64,000 bases of DNA from Flavobacterium sp. ASW18X (GTDB lineage: Bacteria; Bacteroidota; Bacteroidia; Flavobacteriales; Flavobacteriaceae), in the NCBI RefSeq assembly GCF_005144745.1, contig NZ_SWKK01000001.1, positions 1 through 64,000 of the forward strand, in the 5' to 3' direction. How positions within the stretch are numbered: the stretch's first letter is position 1; every line of letters starts with the position of its first letter. The position numbers were made by a program, and so were the translations under genes. Below the pieces are notes generated by a model. It was given only the letters and a program-made list of their open reading frames with translations, was not told the DNA's origin and made no database searches. This document shows, piece after piece, positions 54,552 to 62,455 of the stretch.

Positions 54552-55775
54552 ATGGAACAAATCAATAAGAACAAATTATTTCTAGCAGCCTGTGTCTCGC
54601 TGATTGTTACTTCTATGACCTTTGCTATTAGAGCAGGAATATTAAATCAACTAGGAGTTGATTTTGAAATTAACAATACAGAGTTGGGGTATATAAATAG
54701 TATGGCTTTTTTAGGGTTTCCGATTGCTATGCTAATTGGTGGGTTTATTTATAACTCGGTAGGGCCAAAAAACTTAATGATTGTAGCCTTTGTCTGCCAT
54801 GTTTTAGGTTTGTTGTTAACCATTTACGCTGGTGGCTTTTGGTCGCTAATCATTTCTACATTCTTTATCGGATTTGCAAATGGCTCCGTAGAGGCAGCTT
54901 GTAATCCTATGATTGCAGATATGTATACCAATAATAGAACCGCTATGCTTAATAAGTTCCACGTTTGGTTTCCTGGCGGATTGGTCATTGGTGCCTTAGT
55001 TTCTAAATTTATGACGGACGCAGGTTTAGGTTGGCAATTGCAAATAGCTACCATGTTAGTGCCAACAGCTATTTATGGCTTTTTGGTATTTACACAATCC
55101 TTTCCTAAAAGTGAGAATATGGTTTCTAAAACCACAGACAATGTTAAAGGGTTATTAGACCCTTTGTTCTGGTTTATGATGCTTTGTATGACGTTAACCG
55201 CAACTTCAGAATTTATACCGCAACAGTGGATAGAGACTATTTTGGGTAGTTCTGGTGCTAGTCCAATGTTAGTATTGGCCTTGGTAACGGGGATTATGGC
55301 TTTGGGTAGATTTTTTGCAGGGCCTATTGTTCATAAATTAAACCCCATAGGCGTGTTGTTAATGTCTGCTATAATTACCACAGTAGCTATTTATTTTATG
55401 AGCGTTGCTGAGGGAGATATAATTTACGCAGCAGCAGTATTATTTGCACTTGGGGTGTGCTATTTCTGGCCAACCATGATTGGTTTTACATCTGAGTATT
55501 TATCAAAAACAGGAGCATTGGGAATGTCTTTAATGGGAGCAGCAGGGATGTTTGCTACCTCTATTTGGAATCCTATTATAGGTTCTAGATTAGATGCAGA
55601 AAAAGAGACGGCTATAGCATTTGGTTTGGTAGAAGAAGCAGCAGATATTGCTGCTGGCCAAGCGGTTCTTGGCTTTATGGTATTTTTTCCGTTAGCATTG
55701 GTATTACTGTTCGGTGTCCTTTTCGCCCTAAGAAAAAAAGTAGAAACAAAAAGAATACATACAAAAGCTGCGTAA
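54552..55775 (+). CDS. MFS transporter, probably a sugar permease
   Basis: The 407-residue protein has 12 predicted helices. Typical MFS features are GFIYNSVGPKNLM in loop 2-3 and FANGSVEAACNPMIADMY in helix 4-5, with FHVWFPGGLVIGALVS following. The arrangement resembles the FucP-like group, though the sugar cannot be named. It sits between the DinB and Gfo/Idh/MocA genes of the sugar locus and would import the product of periplasmic oxidation. Confidence 0.9.
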   Translation: MEQINKNKLFLAACVSLIVTSMTFAIRAGILNQLGVDFEINNTELGYINSMAFLGFPIAMLIGGFIYNSVGPKNLMIVAFVCHVLGLLLTIYAGGFWSLIISTFFIGFANGSVEAACNPMIADMYTNNRTAMLNKFHVWFPGGLVIGALVSKFMTDAGLGWQLQIATMLVPTAIYGFLVFTQSFPKSENMVSKTTDNVKGLLDPLFWFMMLCMTLTATSEFIPQQWIETILGSSGASPMLVLALVTGIMALGRFFAGPIVHKLNPIGVLLMSAIITTVAIYFMSVAEGDIIYAAAVLFALGVCYFWPTMIGFTSEYLSKTGALGMSLMGAAGMFATSIWNPIIGSRLDAEKETAIAFGLVEEAADIAAGQAVLGFMVFFPLALVLLFGVLFALRKKVETKRIHTKAA

Positions 55776-55812
55776 GTAGCATAATTAGTTAAATCACGAT
55801 AATTTAAAAACA

Positions 55813-56952
55813 ATGCCAAAAAAAATTAGATTAGGAATTGTAGGTGGAGGAGGCGATTCACTTATTGGTGTACTGCACCGTATCGCTGCCCATATTAATG
55901 ACAATTATCAAATCACAGGAGCGGTTTTTAACCCCGATTTTGAAAAGAATAAAGAATTTGCTCAAGAGATAGATGTACCCTTAGATAGGATTTATTCCGA
56001 TTTTGACACTATGGTTGCAGAAGAGCTTAAACTGCCAGAAGACGAAAGAATACAAGTGGTTTCCGTTCTTACGCCTAATTTCTTGCATTTTCCTATGGCT
56101 AAAAAGTTATTGGACAACGGCTTCCATGTCATCTGTGAAAAGCCAATGACTACAAGTTTAGAAGAGGCTAAAATTTTGCAAGAATCTCATGAAAAATCTG
56201 GTGTTATTTTTGCGCTAACCCATACGTATACGGGCTACCCAATGGTGCGCCAAATGCGCGAAATGATTAAAAGTGGCGAGCTAGGAAAAATACATAAGGT
56301 AGATGCTCGGTATTACCAAGGATGGATCAATCCAATTATCCATGATAAAGAAAAGCGTTCTAGTGTTTGGAGATTAGACCCCAAAAAAGCAGGTATTAGC
56401 TCTTGTATGGGAGATATAGGTGTACATGCTTTTAATATGGTAGAGTACACAACTGGGTTGCAAGTAAAATCTATCTTGTGCGATTTTAATTATTTGTATG
56501 AGGATAACCAAATGGATGTAGATGGTACTGTTTTAATTCGTATGGGAGACCATGTAAAAGGTGTAATCCGTAGTAGCCAAGTAGCTACTGGCGAAGAAAA
56601 TGGATTGGCTATTGCTATTTATGGCGAAAAGGGGGCGTTTAGATGGGAACAAGAAAGACCTAATTTCTTGTATTTTATGAGTGATACAGAAGCTACTCGT
56701 ATCTACAAACCTGGACATGCTTACAATAGCGAATTTTCTTTGGATGGTACCAAGTTGCCACCTGGGCACCCAGAAGGTATTTTTGATTCTATGGCTAATA
56801 TTTATTTGGGTGTTGCTAGGGCCATACGAGGCGAAGAAACTAATAGTGGAGCTTACCCAACTATGAAAGATGGGGTAAGAGGTATGAATTTTATAGAGGC
56901 TACTGTAGCATCTCATAAAGGTGGGAATACTTGGGTGACATTAGAAGACTAG
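55813..56952 (+). CDS. Cytoplasmic Gfo/Idh/MocA-family oxidoreductase
   Basis: The 379-residue protein has no signal. The Rossmann motif IVGGGGDSLIGVLHRIA (9-25), VSVLTPNFLH and the catalytic EKP motif (Lys110 in VICEKPMTTS) are present. The C-terminal sheet domain has GDIGVHAFNMVEY and a His that fits the usual sugar-binding site. It would oxidise or reduce a sugar at C3 or C1 with NAD(P). It is the last gene before a terminator, and works in the cell after MFS import. Confidence 0.92.
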   Translation: MPKKIRLGIVGGGGDSLIGVLHRIAAHINDNYQITGAVFNPDFEKNKEFAQEIDVPLDRIYSDFDTMVAEELKLPEDERIQVVSVLTPNFLHFPMAKKLLDNGFHVICEKPMTTSLEEAKILQESHEKSGVIFALTHTYTGYPMVRQMREMIKSGELGKIHKVDARYYQGWINPIIHDKEKRSSVWRLDPKKAGISSCMGDIGVHAFNMVEYTTGLQVKSILCDFNYLYEDNQMDVDGTVLIRMGDHVKGVIRSSQVATGEENGLAIAIYGEKGAFRWEQERPNFLYFMSDTEATRIYKPGHAYNSEFSLDGTKLPPGHPEGIFDSMANIYLGVARAIRGEETNSGAYPTMKDGVRGMNFIEATVASHKGGNTWVTLED

Positions 56953-56957
56953 CATAA

Positions 56958-56989
56958 AAAACCAAAGGCCGTTAGCGGCCTTTGGTTTT
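56958..56989. terminator. Bidirectional intrinsic terminator
   Basis: AAAACCAAAGGCCG (56958-56971) pairs perfectly with CGGCCTTTGGTTTT (56976-56989) around TTAG. It separates the convergent Gfo/Idh/MocA and ASCH genes. Confidence 0.92.
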
Positions 56990-57443
56990 AATATATTTTT
57001 TCAAATCGTTCAAACACCACAATCATGCTCTGACTTGGATAGCGGTCAAAGGGTCTTAACGCTCTTGTATAGAAAGCCCAATGTGTGCGCTGCCAGTGTT
57101 CTAAAGACTTATCACCTTCACCTTCTAGTCGTGCGTGCTCCGCGTTAATAGTAAAGTAGGGTAGTAGTTTTACAGAAGTGGTTTTTACAACACACTTTGG
57201 TGTTCCGGACCAGTCCGTAACCACAAATAGGTTACCTATTTTGGGGAGCGGCTCATTGTTATGTTGCAAACTTAAAAGCGCATGTGCTGTGGCACGTTTA
57301 ATATCATTTTTTACCAGTTCTGCGCAAGTGTTAGCATCGGCTTCATTGTCGCAAAAATATCCATAGTTATAGGTATGGTTTTTATAAGAAGGATAAGCTT
57401 TGGAGAATTCCTCCCAAAACAGTTTTACAGCTTCGTTTTTCAT
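56988..57443 (-). CDS. ASCH-domain protein
   Basis: The 151-residue protein has the ASCH fold: LPKIGNLFVVTDWSGTPKCVVKTTSV in the middle with the basic KCV-x-TTS strand, and a final MIVVFERFEKIY strand. ASCH domains resemble PUA domains and bind RNA or nucleotides. Some are nucleases or amidohydrolases of modified nucleosides. It lies alone between the two arms of the sugar locus on the opposite strand. Confidence 0.88.
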   Translation of the reverse strand: MKNEAVKLFWEEFSKAYPSYKNHTYNYGYFCDNEADANTCAELVKNDIKRATAHALLSLQHNNEPLPKIGNLFVVTDWSGTPKCVVKTTSVKLLPYFTINAEHARLEGEGDKSLEHWQRTHWAFYTRALRPFDRYPSQSMIVVFERFEKIY

Positions 57444-57519
57444 AGCAGCAATATTAATTAAAAATGCAATTTAATTCGATAGAGGACATGGGGTTTTCGA
57501 CCAAGGAGTGCATCGTTTT

Positions 57520-57540
57520 AACGAAAATTATCTTTTCGTT
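57520..57540. promoter_or_regulatory. Perfect palindrome upstream of the second sugar operon
   Basis: AACGAAAA (57520-57527) and TTTTCGTT (57533-57540) are perfect inverted repeats with spacer TTATC. It lies 128 bp before the isomerase gene at 57668, in the divergent gap 57444-57667, where no gene is seen. A repressor operator is the simplest reading; a weak hairpin is another. Confidence 0.45.
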
Positions 57541-57667
57541 ATTCAAACAAATAAACTGAAAGAATACGCCTGTTGCGTTGCTTGTAGTTGCTATATTTAT
57601 AGAGTGTTACATTGGACAATAGACGAAAATTAATCACATAAACCGAAAACAAAAAACATAAAACAGC

Positions 57668-58720
57668 ATGAAAACAATAAAAGGCCCGGCAGTATTCTTG
57701 GCGCAATTTGTAGACAGTAAGGCACCTTTTAATTCTCTAGATGGCCTATGCGAATGGGCTTCTGGATTGGGGTATAAGGGCATCCAAATTCCTACTTGGG
57801 AAAACTTTTTAATTGATTTGGACCAAGCTGCAGAAAGTCAAGCTTACTGTGATGACTTAAAAGGAAAAATTAATTCTTATGGCTTGGAGATTACGGAATT
57901 GTCTACCCACTTGCAAGGCCAGTTGGTTGCCGTAAACCCTGCGTATGATAGTATGTTTGATGGTTTTGCACCAGAAGCGGTACGTAACAATCCTAAAGCA
58001 AGAACGGAGTGGGCAATAGATACGGTAAAAAAAGCAGGTACAGCGAGTAAAAGATTAGGCTTAAATTCTCATGCTACATTTTCTGGCGCATTACTTTGGC
58101 ACACGGTTTATCCTTGGCCGCAACGCCCAGCAGGCTTGGTAGAAAAGGGTTTTGATGAATTAGCAAAACGTTGGCTGCCTATTCTTAATCATTTTGATGA
58201 AAATGGGGTAGATGTTTGTTATGAAATTCACCCAGGAGAAGATTTGCATGATGGGGTAAGCTTTGAGCGCTTTTTAAAAGCAACGGGTAACCATAAGCGT
58301 GTAAATATGTTGTACGATCCAAGTCATTATGTATTACAACACTTAGACTACATCACCTTTATAGATTATTACCATGAATTTATAAAAGCCTTCCATGTTA
58401 AGGATGCAGAATTCAATCCAACCGGAAAACAAGGAGTGTACGGCGGGTATTCTGATTGGATAGACCGCGCGGGTAGGTTCCGTTCTTTAGGTGACGGTCA
58501 AGTAGATTTTAGCGCAATATTCTCCAAACTTACCCAATACGGTTGTGATGTTTGGGCGGTTATGGAATGGGAATGTTGTATGAAAAGTCCTGAGCAAGGA
58601 GCAAGGGAAGGGGCACCGTTTATACAAAAACATATTATTGAAGCTACGGAGAAAACTTTTGATGATTTTGCTGGCGGAGACGTAGACGATGCCTATTTAA
58701 ACAGTATTCTAGGGTTATGA
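57668..58720 (+). CDS. Cytoplasmic TIM-barrel sugar isomerase/epimerase-like protein
   Basis: The 350-residue AP_endonuc_2 barrel has no signal. Metal-site residues lie in CYEIHPGEDLHDG (Glu, His), LYDPSHYVLQ (Asp, His), AFHVKDAEF (His, Asp) and VMEWECC (Glu). This is the pattern of the hydroxypyruvate isomerase and tagatose epimerase groups. The stop overlaps the start of the DUF1080 lipoprotein gene (ATGA). It probably converts the keto-sugar released by the DUF1080 enzymes. Confidence 0.9.
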   Translation: MKTIKGPAVFLAQFVDSKAPFNSLDGLCEWASGLGYKGIQIPTWENFLIDLDQAAESQAYCDDLKGKINSYGLEITELSTHLQGQLVAVNPAYDSMFDGFAPEAVRNNPKARTEWAIDTVKKAGTASKRLGLNSHATFSGALLWHTVYPWPQRPAGLVEKGFDELAKRWLPILNHFDENGVDVCYEIHPGEDLHDGVSFERFLKATGNHKRVNMLYDPSHYVLQHLDYITFIDYYHEFIKAFHVKDAEFNPTGKQGVYGGYSDWIDRAGRFRSLGDGQVDFSAIFSKLTQYGCDVWAVMEWECCMKSPEQGAREGAPFIQKHIIEATEKTFDDFAGGDVDDAYLNSILGL

Positions 58721-59457
58721 GAAATTGGTTAATTGGAGCAGCTTTTTTAGCTGTGGTAGCCTGTAAGCAAGAAAAGAAAGAAGACCCGGTAAAAGAAGCG
58801 GTTGAGGAAGTATCCCAAGAAGTGGCAGCGCCAAACTGGGAGGTGTTATTTGATGGTAGCTCTTTTGATGCGTGGCATTATTACAATGGCGGAGCGGTTA
58901 CAGAGCCTTGGAAGATAGAAGATGGTGCTATGGTATTTTACCCGTCTAAAGAACGTAATGGCGAAAGTTATAATCTGGTGACCAATAAGGAATACACTAA
59001 CTTCTTATTACAGTTAGAATGGAAAGTGGTAGAAGGCGCGAATAGTGGAATTTTCTATGGAGTAAAAGAAATAGAAAAATTTGGACAGCCGTACCAAACG
59101 GGACCAGAAATTCAGGTGCTAGATGATGAAAATCATCCAGACGCCAAGAATGGAACCAGTCACCAAGCTGGCGCTCTATACGATATGGTTTCACCTTCAG
59201 AAAAAACGGTAAATCCTATAGGCGAATGGAATACAGTAGAGCTTTTGGTCAATCACAATACCAATCAAGGCTACGTAATCCAGAATGGGGTAAAAGTAGT
59301 AGAGTTTCCTGTTCATGGCGACGCATGGGATGAAATGATAGCGAATTCTAAATTCAAAGGTTGGGAAGGTTTCGGTACTTACCAAACAGGAAAAATAGGG
59401 CTACAAGACCATGGAGATCAAGTAGCTTACAGGAATATCAGAATAAAAGAATTATAA
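58717..59457 (+). CDS. DUF1080 (3-keto-disaccharide hydrolase) lipoprotein 1
   Basis: The 246-residue lipoprotein (VVAC, Cys16) is followed by a charged linker (to about 45) and one DUF1080 beta-jelly-roll. The marks are VLFDGSSFDAWHYYNGG, ANSGIFYGV, GPEIQVLDDENH and YRNIRIKEL at the end. Members of this family have been linked to hydrolysis or elimination of 3-keto-glycosides after sugar oxidation. It begins with a 4-bp overlap on the isomerase gene and is 7 bp before a second DUF1080 gene. Confidence 0.9.
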   Translation: MRNWLIGAAFLAVVACKQEKKEDPVKEAVEEVSQEVAAPNWEVLFDGSSFDAWHYYNGGAVTEPWKIEDGAMVFYPSKERNGESYNLVTNKEYTNFLLQLEWKVVEGANSGIFYGVKEIEKFGQPYQTGPEIQVLDDENHPDAKNGTSHQAGALYDMVSPSEKTVNPIGEWNTVELLVNHNTNQGYVIQNGVKVVEFPVHGDAWDEMIANSKFKGWEGFGTYQTGKIGLQDHGDQVAYRNIRIKEL

Positions 59458-59464
59458 CCTAATT

Positions 59465-60280
59465 ATGAATAAAATTAAAATAAGTCTGCTGAGTTTAGGG
59501 GTGCTATTGGCTGCTTCTTGCAATGAAACTCCGAAAACGGACAAAACTGTGGCAGGGGAACAAGAAAAAGTAACCTCGGAAATGGATAGGGGTAAGGAGC
59601 CTACCAAACCAGAAGAGACGGAGATTTATGAACCTGTGCCGCCAAAAGTTACGGTATCTGAAAATGGAGTGCCTAGTGATGCCATTGTACTTTTTGATGG
59701 CGAAAATCTTGAGAATTGGGTTAGTAGTAACGATGAAAGTTCAGCAGCGAAATGGCATGTTAATGAAGATGGTTCCATGACGGTAAATGATAAAACAGGT
59801 AATATACAAACCAAACAAAATTTTGGTAGTGTACAACTACATATAGAATGGAAATCTCCATCAGAAATTCAAGGGGAAAATCAAAGTAGGGCCAATAGTG
59901 GTGTTTTTTTGCAGAAACGCTATGAAGTACAAGTGTTAGATAATAATGACAATCCAACCTACGTTAATGGGCAAGTAGGTTCAATCTATAAACAATCTGT
60001 GCCATTGGCAATGGCCTCTAAACCATCCGGAGAATGGAATACCTATGACATTATTTACCACGCACCAGAGTTTAATGCAGCTGGTGACAAGACTAAATCG
60101 GCTACCATTACCGTGCTTCACAACGGAGTGTTAGTCCAAGACCATTTTGAGATAGAAGGGACATCAGAATATATAGGGTGGCCAAAAAATATAGCACATG
60201 GTAAAGCGCCAATTATGCTGCAAGACCATGGCGATAATAGCCGTGTTAGCTATAGAAACATTTGGGTTAGGGAACTATAG
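59465..60280 (+). CDS. DUF1080 (3-keto-disaccharide hydrolase) lipoprotein 2
   Basis: The 271-residue lipoprotein (AASC, Cys19) has a longer acidic linker (20-70), then the DUF1080 fold: IVLFDGENLENWVSS, RANSGVFLQKRYEVQVLD and YRNIWVREL at the end. It has the same plan as its neighbour but is clearly diverged in the loops, so the pair may differ in substrate. It is the last gene of the operon and precedes yicC by 71 bp. Confidence 0.9.
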   Translation: MNKIKISLLSLGVLLAASCNETPKTDKTVAGEQEKVTSEMDRGKEPTKPEETEIYEPVPPKVTVSENGVPSDAIVLFDGENLENWVSSNDESSAAKWHVNEDGSMTVNDKTGNIQTKQNFGSVQLHIEWKSPSEIQGENQSRANSGVFLQKRYEVQVLDNNDNPTYVNGQVGSIYKQSVPLAMASKPSGEWNTYDIIYHAPEFNAAGDKTKSATITVLHNGVLVQDHFEIEGTSEYIGWPKNIAHGKAPIMLQDHGDNSRVSYRNIWVREL

Positions 60281-60324
60281 CTTAGATTCTGGCAAGGGTA
60301 ATAAATATACAATTCTATATTAGT

Positions 60325-60332
60325 TACCTTTG
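60325..60332 (+). promoter_or_regulatory. Candidate -7 box (TACCTTTG) for yicC
   Basis: TACCTTTG matches TAnnTTTG and ends 19 bp before the yicC ATG at 60352. No clear -33 box is seen. Confidence 0.55.
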
Positions 60333-60351
60333 CCAAAATTTACCAACTCAC

Positions 60352-61209
60352 ATGATTCAATCCATGACCGGTTACGGAAAGCACTCACTACAACTTTCCA
60401 ACAAAAAGATTACCGTAGAGCTTAAATCCCTCAACAGTAAAAATCTAGATATTAATGCGCGTATACCGCAAGGGTATAGAGAAAAAGAGTTAATACTAAG
60501 AAAGCAAATTGCAGATGCTCTTGTAAGAGGTAAAGTAGATTTTGGCTTATTTGTAGAAATTACAGGGGAAGAAACCACGGCAGAAATAAATGCAGGAGTA
60601 GTAAAAAAATACATGGAGCAACTTAATGCCATTGCTAGTGGCGATGACGTTAAGTTGTTAGAGTTAGCATTACGCATGCCAGACACCCTCAAGACAGATA
60701 AGGAAGATATAGATGAAGATGAGTTTCTTAAGATTCAAGAAGCGTTAGAAACAGCTTTGAACAATATCAATACGTTTAGGTCAGAAGAGGGTAAGGTGCT
60801 AGAAACAGATTTTCAGAATAGAATAAATGCAATTCAGGATTTATTAGCGCAAGTTAAAGCTATAGACCCAGAACGCTTAGGGAGTATTAGAGAGCGTTTA
60901 GAAAGGGCTGTTGCAGATTTGCAAGCAGATGTAGATGCCAATAGATTTGAGCAAGAATTGATTTATTATTTGGAAAAGTACGATATCACGGAAGAAAAAG
61001 TGCGCTTAGCCAATCACTTAGATTACTTTACAACCACAATGGCATCCGCAGATAGTAATGGTAAAAAATTGGGTTTTATAGCTCAGGAAATTGGTAGGGA
61101 AATCAATACCATTGGTTCTAAGGCCAATTATGCGCCCATGCAACAGTTGGTTGTTCAAATGAAAGATGAGTTAGAGAAGATTAAAGAACAATTATTGAAC
61201 GTACTATGA
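60352..61209 (+). CDS. yicC: YicC-family endoribonuclease
   Basis: The 285-residue protein begins MIQSMTGYGK and continues VELKSLNSKNLDINARIP, the conserved N terminus of the YicC family. The C-terminal DUF1732 region contains QEIGREINTIGSKAN. In E. coli YicC is an endoribonuclease involved in RNA turnover. The ATGA overlap with gmk marks translational coupling. Confidence 0.93.
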   Translation: MIQSMTGYGKHSLQLSNKKITVELKSLNSKNLDINARIPQGYREKELILRKQIADALVRGKVDFGLFVEITGEETTAEINAGVVKKYMEQLNAIASGDDVKLLELALRMPDTLKTDKEDIDEDEFLKIQEALETALNNINTFRSEEGKVLETDFQNRINAIQDLLAQVKAIDPERLGSIRERLERAVADLQADVDANRFEQELIYYLEKYDITEEKVRLANHLDYFTTTMASADSNGKKLGFIAQEIGREINTIGSKANYAPMQQLVVQMKDELEKIKEQLLNVL

Positions 61210-61805
61210 CAAAAGGTGGCAAGCTTATCATATTTTCAGCCCCTTCCGGTAGTGGTAAAACAACTATTGTAAGGCATTTGTTGCAACAGCCAGAGTTAAA
61301 CTTGGCGTTTTCTGTTTCCGCAACATCTCGTGCACCTCGCGGTGAGGAAAAAGATGGGATTAACTACTATTTTATTTCTGCGGAGGAGTTTAAAAAACAC
61401 ATTAAACAAAACGATTTCTTGGAGTGGGAAGAAGTCTACAGAGATAACTTCTACGGTACGTTAAATAGTGAAGTAGAGCGATTATGGGCAGAGGGCAAGA
61501 ACGTTATTTTTGATATAGACGTGGTTGGTGGTTTGCGTATCAAGAAAAAATATCCGGAACAGACGTTGGCGGTATTTGTAAAACCACCTAGCGTGGACGA
61601 ACTCAAAATTAGGCTTAAAAAGCGCAGTACGGAAAGTGAGGATAAGATAAACATGCGTATTGCAAAAGCTTCGGTAGAATTGGCTACGGCGCCACAGTTT
61701 GATAAGATAATCAAAAACTACGATTTAGATACCGCCCTGCAGGAAGCACACCGCATGGTGGCAGAGTACGTAGGGGTAACCGCTAGCATAGATTCTGATA
61801 AATAA
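61206..61805 (+). CDS. gmk: Guanylate kinase
   Basis: The 199-residue protein has the P-loop FSAPSGSGKTTIV (9-21), the GMP-binding SATSRAPRGEEKDGINYYF segment and LKKRSTESEDKINMR in the lid. It phosphorylates GMP to GDP with ATP. The order yicC-gmk-nadD with overlaps of 4 and 1 bp is well known in Bacteroidota and supports the assignment. Confidence 0.97.
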   Translation: MTKGGKLIIFSAPSGSGKTTIVRHLLQQPELNLAFSVSATSRAPRGEEKDGINYYFISAEEFKKHIKQNDFLEWEEVYRDNFYGTLNSEVERLWAEGKNVIFDIDVVGGLRIKKKYPEQTLAVFVKPPSVDELKIRLKKRSTESEDKINMRIAKASVELATAPQFDKIIKNYDLDTALQEAHRMVAEYVGVTASIDSDK

Positions 61806-62392
61806 TGAAAAAAGTTGGGCTTTATTTTGGAACGTTTAATCCCATACACATAGGCCATTTGATCATTGCGAACCACATGGCCGAATTTTCTGATTTGGAC
61901 GAGGTTTGGTTTGTAATTACCCCTCAAAGTCCGTTCAAGGTTAAGAAGTCTCTTTTAGATAACCACCATAGATTGCGAATGGTAGAAGAAGCTATTGAAG
62001 ACAATTACCCTAAGTTAAAGGCAAGCACCATCGAATTTAATCTGCCGCAACCCAATTACACGGTAGATACCCTTGTGCATTTAGGCGAAAAATATGGAGA
62101 TAAATACCATTTTTCTTTGATGATGGGAGAGGATAATCTTAAAAGCTTCCACAAGTGGAAGAATTATGAGGTAATCCTAGAATACCATGATGTATATGTA
62201 TATCCTAGAATTTCTGAAGGTGTGGTAGAACATCAATTTATAAATCACCCAAAAGTGCATCGGGTAGCGGCTCCTATTGTAGAAATTTCCTCAACCTTCA
62301 TCCGTAAAAACCATAAACTGGGTAAAAATATTAAGCCTTTACTTCCTCCAAAAGTTTGGACCTATTTAGATGAGATGAATTTTTACCGTTAA
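61805..62392 (+). CDS. nadD: Nicotinate-nucleotide adenylyltransferase
   Basis: The 195-residue protein has the nucleotidyltransferase motif GTFNPIHIGHLI (HxGH at residues 16-19 approx.) and the C-terminal VEISSTFIRKN (ISSTxIR) motif. It makes nicotinic acid adenine dinucleotide from NaMN and ATP in NAD synthesis. It starts on the last base of the gmk stop codon (TAATG). Confidence 0.96.
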   Translation: MKKVGLYFGTFNPIHIGHLIIANHMAEFSDLDEVWFVITPQSPFKVKKSLLDNHHRLRMVEEAIEDNYPKLKASTIEFNLPQPNYTVDTLVHLGEKYGDKYHFSLMMGEDNLKSFHKWKNYEVILEYHDVYVYPRISEGVVEHQFINHPKVHRVAAPIVEISSTFIRKNHKLGKNIKPLLPPKVWTYLDEMNFYR

Positions 62393-62455
62393 TATTTAGT
62401 TTTATTTAACTATTCTAGAGTGTTTTTCCTTTCTCAAAAGTTTCATATTTGAAAG

